Shown one piece after another: positions 1 through 7,025 of a stretch of 9,064 nucleotides of DNA. Source of the DNA: Chloroflexota bacterium (GTDB lineage Bacteria > Chloroflexota > Dehalococcoidia > SM23-28-2 > RBG-16-64-32); assembly GCA_022564695.1 (NCBI GenBank), contig JADFKX010000077.1:1-9064 (forward strand). The letters run 5' to 3'. The notes beneath the pieces are model-generated. The model ran no database searches. It was not told where the DNA came from and saw nothing but the letters and a program-made list of their open reading frames with translations. Position 1 is the first letter of the stretch, and every line of letters begins with the position of its first letter. Both the position numbers and the translations under genes were made by a program.

Positions 1-1
1 C

Positions 2-787
2 GGAGAGGCCGTCCCCAACTTCGATACCGTCGCGACGGTGGATGGCGGGGAGGCCCTGATCAAGACCGCGCTCGACAGCTTCGGACGGCTCGACATCCTC
101 GTCAACGTCGCGGGGATCCTCCGCGACCGGATGATCTTCAACATGACGGAAGAGGAGTGGGACGCGGTGATCGCGGTCCACCTGAAAGGGCACTACTGCA
201 CTACCAAGCCGGCCTCCATCCTGATGCGCCAGCAGCGCTACGGACGGATCATCAACTTCTCGTCAGGATCGGGACTGAACGGCAATCCGGGCCAGGCGAA
301 CTACGGCGCGGCGAAAGCGGGCATCGCCGGCTTTACGCGAGTGGTCGCGCGCGACCTCGGCCGCTACGGCGTCACCTGTAACGCCATCTCGCCGGGCGCG
401 GCGACGCGCATGACGCAGACCGTGCCCGACTCCTCCCGCGAGCTTCGCGCTCGGGCGGGCATTCAGAGCGCGGGCGGCCAGGCCCAGCGCCAGTCAGGGC
501 TGCCATCGATGCGAGAGCCGGAGTATGTGGCGCCGATGGTGGTCTTCCTCTGCACGGACGAAGCGTGGAACATCAACGGCAAGATCTTCGCCGTTTCCGG
601 AGGCTCGGTCTCCCTCTTGCAGGAAGAGGTGCCAATGCGCACCATCGTCAGGGACGGCGCGTGGACGATGGAAGAGCTGCAAGACCTTGTGCCCATGCGT
701 CTGATGTTCGGGCTAGCGAACCCAGCGCCGCCGCCACCAGACTTGGCGATCCCCGGGCGGCCTGTCTCGGCTGCCGCGCGCAACTAA
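2..787 (+). CDS. SDR-family dehydrogenase, MFE-2-like (3R)-hydroxyacyl-CoA dehydrogenase type (5' truncated)
   Basis: This is a partial NAD(P)-dependent short-chain dehydrogenase. The frame is open to the left edge, so the N-terminus with the Rossmann glycine motif lies outside the window; the GTG at 38 is internal. Visible SDR marks are LVNVAG (bases 98-115, NNAG in most relatives), the catalytic Ser in FSSGSG, and YGAAK with Tyr at 302-304, Lys at 314-316 and the Ser 13 residues before the Tyr. Three segments closely resemble the dehydrogenase part of peroxisomal multifunctional enzyme type 2: VHLKG (His where classical SDRs have the catalytic Asn), NPGQANYGAAK, and the later CNAISPGAATRMTQTV. 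This suggests action on a 3-hydroxyacyl-CoA or similar beta-hydroxy substrate, although the true substrate is unknown. After the usual SDR end (VSGGSVSLL) comes a tail of about 50 residues with a proline run. The gene converges on the leftward operon. Confidence 0.88.
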   Translation, partial: GEAVPNFDTVATVDGGEALIKTALDSFGRLDILVNVAGILRDRMIFNMTEEEWDAVIAVHLKGHYCTTKPASILMRQQRYGRIINFSSGSGLNGNPGQANYGAAKAGIAGFTRVVARDLGRYGVTCNAISPGAATRMTQTVPDSSRELRARAGIQSAGGQAQRQSGLPSMREPEYVAPMVVFLCTDEAWNINGKIFAVSGGSVSLLQEEVPMRTIVRDGAWTMEELQDLVPMRLMFGLANPAPPPPDLAIPGRPVSAAARN

Positions 788-795
788 GCTCCCTT

Positions 796-870
796 TAGCA
801 GCCGTAACCCAGACGCGACGTGGACCGAAGTCCGCTCCGCATTCTTCTCACCCGGTTCTCGGAGCTGCTA
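796..870. terminator. Possible bidirectional terminator region between convergent genes
   Basis: The 80 bases between the two convergent stop codons contain inverted arms TAGCAGC (796-802) and GCTGCTA (864-870). Between them is a small hairpin GGAC-CGAA-GTCC (822-833). On the minus strand this reads as a C(UUCG)G tetraloop, a very stable RNA loop. There is no T-tract on either side, so intrinsic termination is only a possibility. The position, where two transcripts collide, is the main argument. Confidence 0.25.
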
Positions 871-1446
871 CGGCCCGCCGTCTACAGGCGTGGGTAGCCA
901 ATCCTGGAGGAGCTCCATCAGAATAAACATGTTGCCGCCGCGCTCGGTCTGCCCGCACTCGACGAAACCCGCCTTCTCGAAACAGCGCTGAGCTCGCCGA
1001 TTCCATGTCAACGTCTTGAGGTGAATGCGCTGGAAGCCCATCCTTGCCAATAGGTGCTCCACCAGAAGCCGCACCGCCTCGCTGCCATACCCCTGACCCC
1101 AGAACTGCTGGTCGCCGATGGTGATGCCCAGCTCGGCTTCCTGCCGGAGCGTATCGATGTTGTAGTACATGATGTTGCCGATGTGCTGACCGTTCTCGTC
1201 CTCCACTGCGAAGGAGCGCCCCGCCGTGTCCGTGAACCGCATATCGAACGACCAGTTGCGCTGATAGTCCGGGAAAGGAACCCGTGTTGGGTTGGAGGCG
1301 TCGAAGCGCGCCAGCTCCTCGTCGCTGCGCCAGGCGTACTCGTCGGCGGCGTCGGCCATCCGCTTGCGACGCACTACCGTCTTGCGGCTGCGGACAATGA
1401 CGTCATCGCAGGGAAATCCCTGTCTGCCGGTAGGCACAGCGATCAC
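868..1446 (-). CDS. GNAT-family N-acetyltransferase (RimJ/RimL-like)
   Basis: This 192-residue protein has the GNAT fold signature. The acetyl-CoA binding motif A reads WGQGYG at about residues 116-121, preceded by the strand AELGITIGD. Motif B (WNRRAQRCFEKAGF) lies at about 147-160. The type resembles RimJ/RimL-like acetyltransferases, which acetylate protein N-termini or small amines; the substrate cannot be told. It is the last gene of the operon. The GTG start overlaps the Nudix stop as GTGA, which supports coupled translation and this start. The first residues are odd: family members as I recall them begin near the VIVRSRKTVV segment, so about 13 residues (VPTGRQGF and flanks) look like an insertion from a short palindromic repeat. 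No in-frame ATG exists before residue 30, so the extension is probably translated. Confidence 0.88.
   Translation of the reverse strand: MIAVPTGRQGFPCDDVIVRSRKTVVRRKRMADAADEYAWRSDEELARFDASNPTRVPFPDYQRNWSFDMRFTDTAGRSFAVEDENGQHIGNIMYYNIDTLRQEAELGITIGDQQFWGQGYGSEAVRLLVEHLLARMGFQRIHLKTLTWNRRAQRCFEKAGFVECGQTERGGNMFILMELLQDWLPTPVDGGP
1402..1440 (-). repeat. Short palindromic repeat-like insert at the GNAT N-terminus
   Basis: Two adjacent hairpins lie here: CAGGG-AAAT-CCCTG (1409-1422) and TGCC-GGTA-GGCA (1425-1436), the second flanked by CTG and CAG. In the GNAT frame the segment encodes VPTGRQGF, not part of the acetyltransferase fold. From memory, peptides of the PTGRQ type recur in unrelated proteins of some environmental bacteria, where they come from a TACCGGCAG-type repeat. 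That recollection is unchecked. Only one copy of the exact sequence was noticed in this window. Confidence 0.45.
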
Positions 1447-1889
1447 GATGATCCCTTCAGCTTGGACATCGCCTGTCGCACCATATTCTTATCGTTGTCA
1501 AACGTCAACCTTCCTATCGCCTCATCCACCGGCACCCACTCAACCCGGTCGTGCTCCGCGTCGTGGTCCTCGGTGCGGCCGCCCGTGGAGCGCATCAAGT
1601 AGTGATGCACCCACTTGTGATAGCGGACGCCGTCAGCGGAGAACCAGTACTCGACGACGCCGATCTTCTTCACTATCTCCACCTTGAGGCCGGTCTCCTC
1701 GGTCACTTCGCGAATCGCCGCCTCCCGCAGCGATTCGCCTTCGTCCAGCGTCCCTTTGGGGAGCCCCCAGACGCCATCCTCGTCGCGGCCGCAGATCACC
1801 ACCTCGGTCCCCGCGGCCCCCTCCCTCAGCACGGCGCCGCCCGCTGATACTGCTCGCTCTACCGGCATCTTATCTGGCTTGCGAGTCAT
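1443..1889 (-). CDS. Nudix hydrolase
   Basis: This 148-residue protein has a complete Nudix box, G46-x5-E52-x7-R60-E61-V62-x-E64-E65-x-G67-L68. The glutamates of the REVTEE core coordinate the divalent metal used to hydrolyse nucleoside diphosphates linked to another group X. It has the usual single-domain length, with no added domain. The N-terminal strand (SAGGAVL) and the segment HKWVHHYLM resemble Ap4A hydrolase-like and MutT-like Nudix proteins, but the substrate cannot be assigned from sequence. The ATG overlaps the stop of the upstream HEAT gene by one base (TAATG), and its own stop overlaps the GNAT start (GTGA). It is therefore almost certainly cotranslated with both neighbours. A housecleaning role on damaged or signalling nucleotides is an inference. 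Confidence 0.92.
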   Translation of the reverse strand: MTRKPDKMPVERAVSAGGAVLREGAAGTEVVICGRDEDGVWGLPKGTLDEGESLREAAIREVTEETGLKVEIVKKIGVVEYWFSADGVRYHKWVHHYLMRSTGGRTEDHDAEHDRVEWVPVDEAIGRLTFDNDKNMVRQAMSKLKGSS

Positions 1890-2812
1890 TAGACCCTATA
1901 CTCGGCGGAGAGAGGGTCGATGGCGAAGTCGGCCTCCGCGAAGGAGGCGGTTGCCGCCTCCTTCACTCTGGGCGAGGAGTCCTCCAACAGCGGGCGCAGC
2001 ATCACCTTCGCCGCGCTGCCGCCTATCTGTCCCAGCGCCAGGATAGCAGCCTCCTGCACCACCGGGTCAGAGTCCTGCAGGACCGGGTCCAGATGGGTCA
2101 CCGCTTTCCTGTCAGCAAGGGCGCCGAGAGCTGTGGCGGCCTCATAGCGTATCTCGGGATCGTCGTTCGCCAGTTCGTCTATTAGCACCGGCAGCCAACG
2201 CGGTTCGCAGCTCCGCCCCATAGCGTGCAGGGCGCTGATCTTCAGGCGTACCTCTTCACCCCCGTAAGCCGCCTCGATCGCCTCTCTCACCCAGGGCCGG
2301 CTGGAAGCGCCGATCGCCTCCAGCGCCCTCGCTCGTACCTCCTCCACCTCCAGCGCATCCTCGATAGTCCGGCGCAACCCCTGCTCCACCTTCTGAAATT
2401 GATGCTCTTGGAGATTGCCTAGCGCGGAGAGCAACACAAACCGGCCCAGCGCCAGCGCTGCCTCTTCCCGCACCTCCGCCTCTTCGTCCCGCTCCAGCAG
2501 GCGCAACAGCGGCGGAATCAGGTCGTGCCCTTCGTACTCCCAGAGGCCGCGCACCGCATCGGATCGGACGGCAGCGTCTCCGTCCTCCATTACCGCGAAG
2601 AACACAGCGTCAAAGTTGAGATCTGCGTTGTCCTCCGTCAGCGCTACAAGTTGATACATCACCTGCCGCCTACGCTCAAAGTTGATATCAGGCCAGGCGG
2701 AACGGAACGCTTCGATCTGCTCGGACTCTAAAGCGTCGAGTTGCTGTAGGCCGGTCACGCTCATCTGCGTAGCCGGGTCCTTAAGGCCGTCCAGATAGCT
2801 TACAAACTCCAT
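1889..2812 (-). CDS. HEAT-repeat domain protein
   Basis: This is an all-helical protein of about 307 residues built from roughly five to six HEAT or PBS-lyase-type repeats. Recurrent cores such as AAVRSDAVRGLWE, AEVREEAALALGRF, PEIRYEAATALGAL, PVVQEAAILALGQIG and PRVKEAATASF are spaced about 30 residues apart. Such arrays act as protein-binding scaffolds; no catalytic residues, signal peptide or membrane segment are visible. The N-terminal part (about 90 residues, SAWPDINFERRRQVMYQL) precedes the repeats. The start is uncertain. The frame stays open back to an ATG at 2917 that would overlap plsY, and another ATG lies at 2851. The ATG at 2812 (MEFVSYLDGL) is preferred because the conserved-looking sequence begins there, but none of the three has a good Shine-Dalgarno. 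Its stop overlaps the Nudix start (TAATG). Function is unknown. Confidence 0.85.
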   Translation of the reverse strand: MEFVSYLDGLKDPATQMSVTGLQQLDALESEQIEAFRSAWPDINFERRRQVMYQLVALTEDNADLNFDAVFFAVMEDGDAAVRSDAVRGLWEYEGHDLIPPLLRLLERDEEAEVREEAALALGRFVLLSALGNLQEHQFQKVEQGLRRTIEDALEVEEVRARALEAIGASSRPWVREAIEAAYGGEEVRLKISALHAMGRSCEPRWLPVLIDELANDDPEIRYEAATALGALADRKAVTHLDPVLQDSDPVVQEAAILALGQIGGSAAKVMLRPLLEDSSPRVKEAATASFAEADFAIDPLSAEYRV

Positions 2813-2821
2813 ATTCGCGCC

Positions 2822-2845
2822 GGTGTGAGAGTCAAGGCCCACACC
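2822..2845 (-). other. Hairpin just upstream of the HEAT start codon
   Basis: The arms GGTGTG (2822-2827) and CACACC (2840-2845) form a 6-bp stem with a 12-base loop, about 10 bases before the chosen ATG on the minus strand. The site lies in the only sizeable gap inside the operon (67 bases). A second small stem, GAGAG/CTCTC, covers the plsY stop codon (2867-2881). They could tune translation of the HEAT gene or mark an RNA processing site, but no T-tract follows either, so a terminator is unlikely. Confidence 0.3.
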
Positions 2846-2879
2846 AGCCATTTTACAACGGGAATCGAGAGTTCGCCTC

Positions 2880-3542
2880 TCAGCCGTCGGGCACGGCCCT
2901 CTTTCGCTGGCCATCACCCTCGCCCAGCTTCGGTTCGGTGCCCTGAATTAAGCGGCGTATGTTCGCTGTGTGCAGAAGCAGCACCAACGCCGTCGCGAAT
3001 GCGCCGAACATGGCCTGCGTGTACGTGTACTCATCCACCCCTAGGAAATTCCTGACGCCAGCCACCGCCAGGATTAGAAACGCCAGCGCGCCAAGGGGCA
3101 CCGTGATGATCGACATTAGCGACATGTAGCGAAACGTCAAGACGACGAACAGGCCTACAGCCAGTATCCCCGTTGCGATGTGCAGCCCCAGCGCGGCGTA
3201 CACTCCGACGGAGGCGGCAACCCCGCGGCCCCCACGGAAGCCGATATACAGCGGGAAGTCGTGCCCAATCACCACGGCAACGCCTGAGGCCACCTGGAGG
3301 CCGTGCGACTCGAATATCACCCAGGTGACCATTACGGGTGCGTACCCCTTCAACGCATCGGCCACCAGTACACCGATGAACGGCCACCGGCCCAGCGTGC
3401 GCATCACGTTTGTAGCGCCGGTCACCCCGCTACCGAAATCGCGCACGTCGATCCCCTTGAGCGCTCGCCCGGCGATGTATCCGGAAGGGATCGACCCCAC
3501 AAGATACGAGATGGCGATGACCGCCGCGAACTCTAGCAGCAT
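2880..3542 (-). CDS. plsY: Glycerol-3-phosphate acyltransferase PlsY
   Basis: PlsY transfers an acyl group from acyl-phosphate (made by PlsX) to glycerol-3-phosphate. This yields lysophosphatidic acid, the first membrane-bound step of bacterial phospholipid synthesis. The 220-residue protein has the family motifs in order: GSIPSGY (16-22), FGSGVTGATN (36-45), GHDFP...FRGGRG (93-107), and HTANIRRL near the C-terminus. Several hydrophobic spans fit a multi-pass inner-membrane protein: about 4-22, 53-76, 82-93, 108-136, 139-163 and 175-190. The third motif usually reads GGKG; here it is GGRG, a conservative change. The charged C-terminal tail of about 25 residues is slightly longer than usual. 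The ATG overlaps the der stop by one base (TGATG), indicating translational coupling. plsX is not in the window. Confidence 0.96.
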   Translation of the reverse strand: MLLEFAAVIAISYLVGSIPSGYIAGRALKGIDVRDFGSGVTGATNVMRTLGRWPFIGVLVADALKGYAPVMVTWVIFESHGLQVASGVAVVIGHDFPLYIGFRGGRGVAASVGVYAALGLHIATGILAVGLFVVLTFRYMSLMSIITVPLGALAFLILAVAGVRNFLGVDEYTYTQAMFGAFATALVLLLHTANIRRLIQGTEPKLGEGDGQRKRAVPDG

Positions 3543-4900
3543 CAGTCGCTGCTCTTGCTGCGGAAGATGAGCCGGATCGCCGTCCCTTCAAAACCGAACG
3601 CCTTGCGCACCGTCTTCTCCATGTAGCGCTTGTACGAGAAGTGCAGCGAGCTGGCGTCGCTCACGAAAAACACGAACGTGGGTGGGTTCACCTCCGCCTG
3701 GGTCACGTACAGGATGCGCAGCGCCCGCTGGCCCTTGGACGGCGGCCGGTGCGCCGCCACCGCCTTTTGGATAACCGTGTTCAGCTCCGGCGTGGGTATC
3801 CGCTGCCCGCGCGTCTCGTGGACCTCCAGCGCCAGATCCAGCAGCCCATCGATGTTCAAGCCGGTCTTGGCCGATACGAACGCCAGCGGCGCCCAGGGCG
3901 CGAACCGAAGCCGGCGCAGCTCCCTGTTCGCGAACCGTTCGCGGCTCTCCTCCGTGTCCTCCACCAGGTCCCACTTGTTGGGCACCACAATGAGCCCCTT
4001 ATGGGCGTCTGTGATGTAGCCCGCGATGTGCAAGTCCTGCGCCGTCAGCCCCTCCGATGCGTCCACTACCAGCAGCCCGATATCCGCCCGCACCAGCGCC
4101 TCCTGCGCTCGCATAACGCTGTACTGCTCAATGCCGCGTGTAACCTTGCCGCGGCGGCGGATCCCCGCCGTATCAATGAGCACCAACTCCTGCCCGCCGT
4201 ATTCGAACGGCGTGTCCACCGCATCGCGCGTGGTGCCGGGCTCCTCGCTCACCAGAACGCGATCCTGTCCCAGGATGGCGTTCACCAGCGCCGATTTGCC
4301 GACGTTGGGCCGCCCCACAATAGCCAGTCGCAGTGTCTCTGGGGGCGCCTCCGGCTCCACCGGCGGCAGCAGCTCCTCCAGCCGCTCGCGCAGATCGCCC
4401 ACGCCGATGGCGTGATAGGCGCTAATCAGGATGGGATCGCCCATCGCAAGCTCGTAGAACTCAGCGGCGGTCTCACGGCGGCGGTCGTTGTCGGCCTTGT
4501 TCGCCACCAGAAGCACCGGCTTGTCCGTTTTCCGCAGGAGCTGCGCAATCTCCTCATCCGCGGACGTGCAGCCGGAGACAACGTCCACCAGGAACAGGAT
4601 AACCTCCGCTTCCGCCATCGCCGTCTCAACCTGATGACGGATCAGCGCTGGGTAGCCTTCCTCCGCGGCCGGTACGAGCCCGCCCGTATCGATGACGGCG
4701 AACGAGAGCTGGCCCATCTGCACCTCTCCGTACAGGCGGTCCCGCGTCGTCCCCGCGATGTCCTCCACGATAGCGTGACGGCCACCTACCAGGCGGTTGA
4801 ACAGCGTGGACTTGCCGACGTTGGGTCGCCCTACGATGGCGACTACGGGCTTGCCTGTAATATCTCCTGTCGGGGAGGGGCGGCCCCTGGCACGTGCCAC
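3542..4900 (-). CDS. der: Ribosome-associated GTPase Der (EngA)
   Basis: Der is an essential tandem-G-domain GTPase that promotes late assembly of the 50S ribosomal subunit. At 452 residues it has the typical length. The first G domain shows GRPNVGKS (24-31), GTTRD (50-54), DTGG (71-74) and NKAD (134-137). The second shows GRPNVGKS (196-203), GTTRD (222-226), DTAG (243-246), NKWD and SAKTG. The C-terminal 120 or so residues form the KH-like domain, with the characteristic KGQRALRILYVTQ and PPTFVFFV segments. All catalytic motifs are intact. The start is GTG, two bases after the cdaR stop; the first 16 residues are a basic, proline-containing lead-in. The downstream plsY start overlaps the stop (TGATG). 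A der-plsY pair is, as I recall, common in several bacterial phyla. Confidence 0.98.
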   Translation of the reverse strand: MARARGRPSPTGDITGKPVVAIVGRPNVGKSTLFNRLVGGRHAIVEDIAGTTRDRLYGEVQMGQLSFAVIDTGGLVPAAEEGYPALIRHQVETAMAEAEVILFLVDVVSGCTSADEEIAQLLRKTDKPVLLVANKADNDRRRETAAEFYELAMGDPILISAYHAIGVGDLRERLEELLPPVEPEAPPETLRLAIVGRPNVGKSALVNAILGQDRVLVSEEPGTTRDAVDTPFEYGGQELVLIDTAGIRRRGKVTRGIEQYSVMRAQEALVRADIGLLVVDASEGLTAQDLHIAGYITDAHKGLIVVPNKWDLVEDTEESRERFANRELRRLRFAPWAPLAFVSAKTGLNIDGLLDLALEVHETRGQRIPTPELNTVIQKAVAAHRPPSKGQRALRILYVTQAEVNPPTFVFFVSDASSLHFSYKRYMEKTVRKAFGFEGTAIRLIFRSKSSD

Positions 4901-4902
4901 AG

Positions 4903-6186
4903 CTATCCCGGCTCTGGAGCGATCGACTCCAGCGTGATCTCGACCTGTTCGGGCGAGACGGACGCTACCGACGCTTCAGAGGGGACGGAGACGCTAACGC
5001 TGATTGTATGCGTGCCCTCCGTCAGCCCCGTCAGGTTGATGGTGGCGGCGATGTCGTTAGGACGTATCCCCTGAAGATCGGGCAACTCTCCCAGCAATAC
5101 CACCTCCACCAGCGGCAGCGGCCCGCTCACGCTCAAATCGGGGTCAAGCCCCACAATCACCACCGTCACGCCCAGCGTCTGCCTCCCTTGACCGGGCTTA
5201 ATCTGGACCGTCACCGTGACGCTCGTCCCCCCGCTGACGCTTACGCCTGTCGGCAGGTCCAACGACACTGTGAGGATCACATCCTCTGTAGCGCCTGTTA
5301 TGTCCAGTGGCTGCGTGCGGATCGTCGCCGTCTCCCCCACGAAGGACTGAGGCCCAAACACGGTAATAACCGGCGGGTCGGCGAACAGGCTGACGATGTC
5401 ATACCCGGACGCAGGGATACCAACCACCGTTGGGGAGATGACTAAGGCACGGCTGAACTGAGTCTGCTCTATCATCACCGATACGTTCATAACGCTGGGC
5501 TCCAGCGACACCCCTTCCACAAGAAACCCCCGTGAGTCCCGGGGCTCCAGGCGTACCGCCTGCGTCAGACTCTCTGTGCGTCCTCCGAGGTCCAGGCTGG
5601 CCACCGCCTGCGTCACCAGCGTTACCCTGTCCTGCGTCCCGGTTACCAGCACCGATTTGGCGTCCAGCTCCGGAATACTCACCTCGTAGCCCGGCGGCGG
5701 CGCTCCCTCCAGGCTCACTGATGCGGGTACGGACTTGCTGAACAGACTCTTCAGCTCTACCGTCACAATATCCGGTATAACCTGCGTGACCCGCAGGCCG
5801 CCGCGCCCCGTCAGCGGCTCCACTCTCACCGGAAGGTCGTACGTGCCCGCCTGAAGCCCGTCCAGGTCCAACGTCGCCTTGAAATCAGCCAGTGATAGCG
5901 TGTTCCACACGTCGTCGGCCACGTCCACCCTCACCCGCACGTTGACCGGCGACCCCGACAAAGCGAGGTCCCCCGGCACGTTCACCGGCTCCACCGCCAG
6001 TTCGATCGGCAGGACGCCGGAGCGCGTTGGGTTCTCCGTATCCGTCACGAATATCCACAGCGCGAACCCCAGCACTATCGAGAGCGACGCCAGCCCCACG
6101 TTATTGCGGACAGACGACGCGACCGGCCAGACGAGCGTGCGCAGGAAGTGTGGCACGTCGCTTAAGAACTGCCTCAGCCGCTCCAT
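4903..6186 (-). CDS. cdaR: YbbR-domain protein, CdaA regulator CdaR
   Basis: CdaR is a membrane-anchored extracytoplasmic protein that binds CdaA and modulates its cyclic di-AMP output in Firmicutes. The 427-residue sequence has a short N-terminal cytoplasmic part, one hydrophobic helix at about residues 30-48 (containing SIVLGFALWIFV), and then a long beta-rich region. That region carries about four YbbR repeats, with recurring motifs such as VNVRVRVD, DLDGLQAGTYDLPVRV, IPDIVTVELK, PPVITVFGP and INLTGLTEGTHTISV. It follows cdaA by 16 bases, the usual partner order. A GGGAG stretch (6198-6202) lies 11 bases before the ATG. The partner gene often found next, glmM, is absent; der follows after 2 bases. 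Family and neighbour give strong support, but the regulatory effect here is inferred. Confidence 0.93.
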   Translation of the reverse strand: MERLRQFLSDVPHFLRTLVWPVASSVRNNVGLASLSIVLGFALWIFVTDTENPTRSGVLPIELAVEPVNVPGDLALSGSPVNVRVRVDVADDVWNTLSLADFKATLDLDGLQAGTYDLPVRVEPLTGRGGLRVTQVIPDIVTVELKSLFSKSVPASVSLEGAPPPGYEVSIPELDAKSVLVTGTQDRVTLVTQAVASLDLGGRTESLTQAVRLEPRDSRGFLVEGVSLEPSVMNVSVMIEQTQFSRALVISPTVVGIPASGYDIVSLFADPPVITVFGPQSFVGETATIRTQPLDITGATEDVILTVSLDLPTGVSVSGGTSVTVTVQIKPGQGRQTLGVTVVIVGLDPDLSVSGPLPLVEVVLLGELPDLQGIRPNDIAATINLTGLTEGTHTISVSVSVPSEASVASVSPEQVEITLESIAPEPG

Positions 6187-6202
6187 AGCAATACCCGCTC
6201 CC

Positions 6203-7024
6203 TCAGCGACTCAGGCCCGACAGCCGACGCCGTATTGGTCGGTCCAGCTCGCTGGTCGGAACCAGCAGGCTCCGCAGGATACCCCGCAGGCGCGGCCCGT
6301 CCAGGCTCGAAATCATCCTCCCGTTCGCCGCCACAGAGATGCTCCCTGTCTCTTCCGAAACTATCACCGCCACCGCGTCCGTCCTCTCGGAGATCCCCAT
6401 CGCGGCTCGGTGTCGCAGACCCGCTGGCTCATGACTCGTGCGGTCTGATAACGGTAGCGTGCAACCCGCCGCCGCTACCCGCTCCTCATGCAGAATGACC
6501 GCCCCGTCGTGCAGCGCCGAGTTCGGATAGAACAGACCCTCCAGCAGACGCGTGGACGGCGCCGCGTCCAGCTTCACGCCCGTATCGATGTAGTCCTGCA
6601 ACCCCGTCTCTCGTTCGAAGACGATGATCGCGCCGTGGTGGTTTGTCGATAGGTTCAGGACAGTATCGGCTACCACGTCCACTACCGTCTCATACAGCGG
6701 GCGTCCCGGCCACGGCCAGCGCCCTGTGCGCCCCACCCGCTCCAGGAATCGGCGTATCTCCGGCGCGAAGATAATCGGCACGACGATCAGAATCGCCGGA
6801 AACGAGTTCCTCAGTAGCCAGTCCAGCACCGCCAAATCCAGCACCGACGCCAGGATCAGCGCCCCCACCAGCACAATCACGATGCCTCGCAGCAGCGCGA
6901 TCGCCGTCGTCCCCTTCAGCAGCAGCAGCGACAGGTAGATCAGAATCGAGATCGTGAAGATGTCGATCACGCTCGCCGTCTCGAACCGCCCCAGCGCGTC
7001 CCCTATCGTGTCCCAGAGGCCCAC
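6203..7024 (-). CDS. cdaA: Diadenylate cyclase CdaA
   Basis: CdaA condenses two ATP molecules into cyclic di-AMP, a messenger for potassium, osmotic and cell-wall homeostasis. The 273-residue protein has three N-terminal membrane helices (about 18-36, 40-58 and 60-86). A linker leads to the DAC (DisA_N) domain, about 105-240. The catalytic DGA motif is at 173-175 within NSALHDGAVIL, and the RHR motif is at 204-206 within GLRHRAAMG; both are intact. SEETG (223-227) is another family hallmark. The length is typical. The start is GTG, one base after the argF stop, and a strong GGGGAGGAG ribosome binding site lies at 7035-7043 inside the argF 3' end. cdaR follows directly. The linkage of cdaA to argF is not the classical cdaA-cdaR-glmM arrangement. 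Confidence 0.97.
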   Translation of the reverse strand: MGLWDTIGDALGRFETASVIDIFTISILIYLSLLLLKGTTAIALLRGIVIVLVGALILASVLDLAVLDWLLRNSFPAILIVVPIIFAPEIRRFLERVGRTGRWPWPGRPLYETVVDVVADTVLNLSTNHHGAIIVFERETGLQDYIDTGVKLDAAPSTRLLEGLFYPNSALHDGAVILHEERVAAAGCTLPLSDRTSHEPAGLRHRAAMGISERTDAVAVIVSEETGSISVAANGRMISSLDGPRLRGILRSLLVPTSELDRPIRRRLSGLSR

Positions 7025-7025
7025 G

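Noticed and set aside
2813..2917. Longer HEAT start codons at 2917 or 2851
   Set aside because: They add residues without repeat character, one overlaps plsY by 38 bases, and neither has a better ribosome binding site than the ATG at 2812.
3225..3240. GGRG in place of GGKG in PlsY as a sign of inactivation
   Set aside because: Lys to Arg is conservative and all other motifs are intact, so loss of function is not supported.
3641..5074. A plus-strand frame of 477 codons opposite der
   Set aside because: It lies antisense to the fully motif-supported der gene. Its translation is rich in Arg, His and Gln with no recognisable motif, as expected for a shadow frame in GC-rich DNA.
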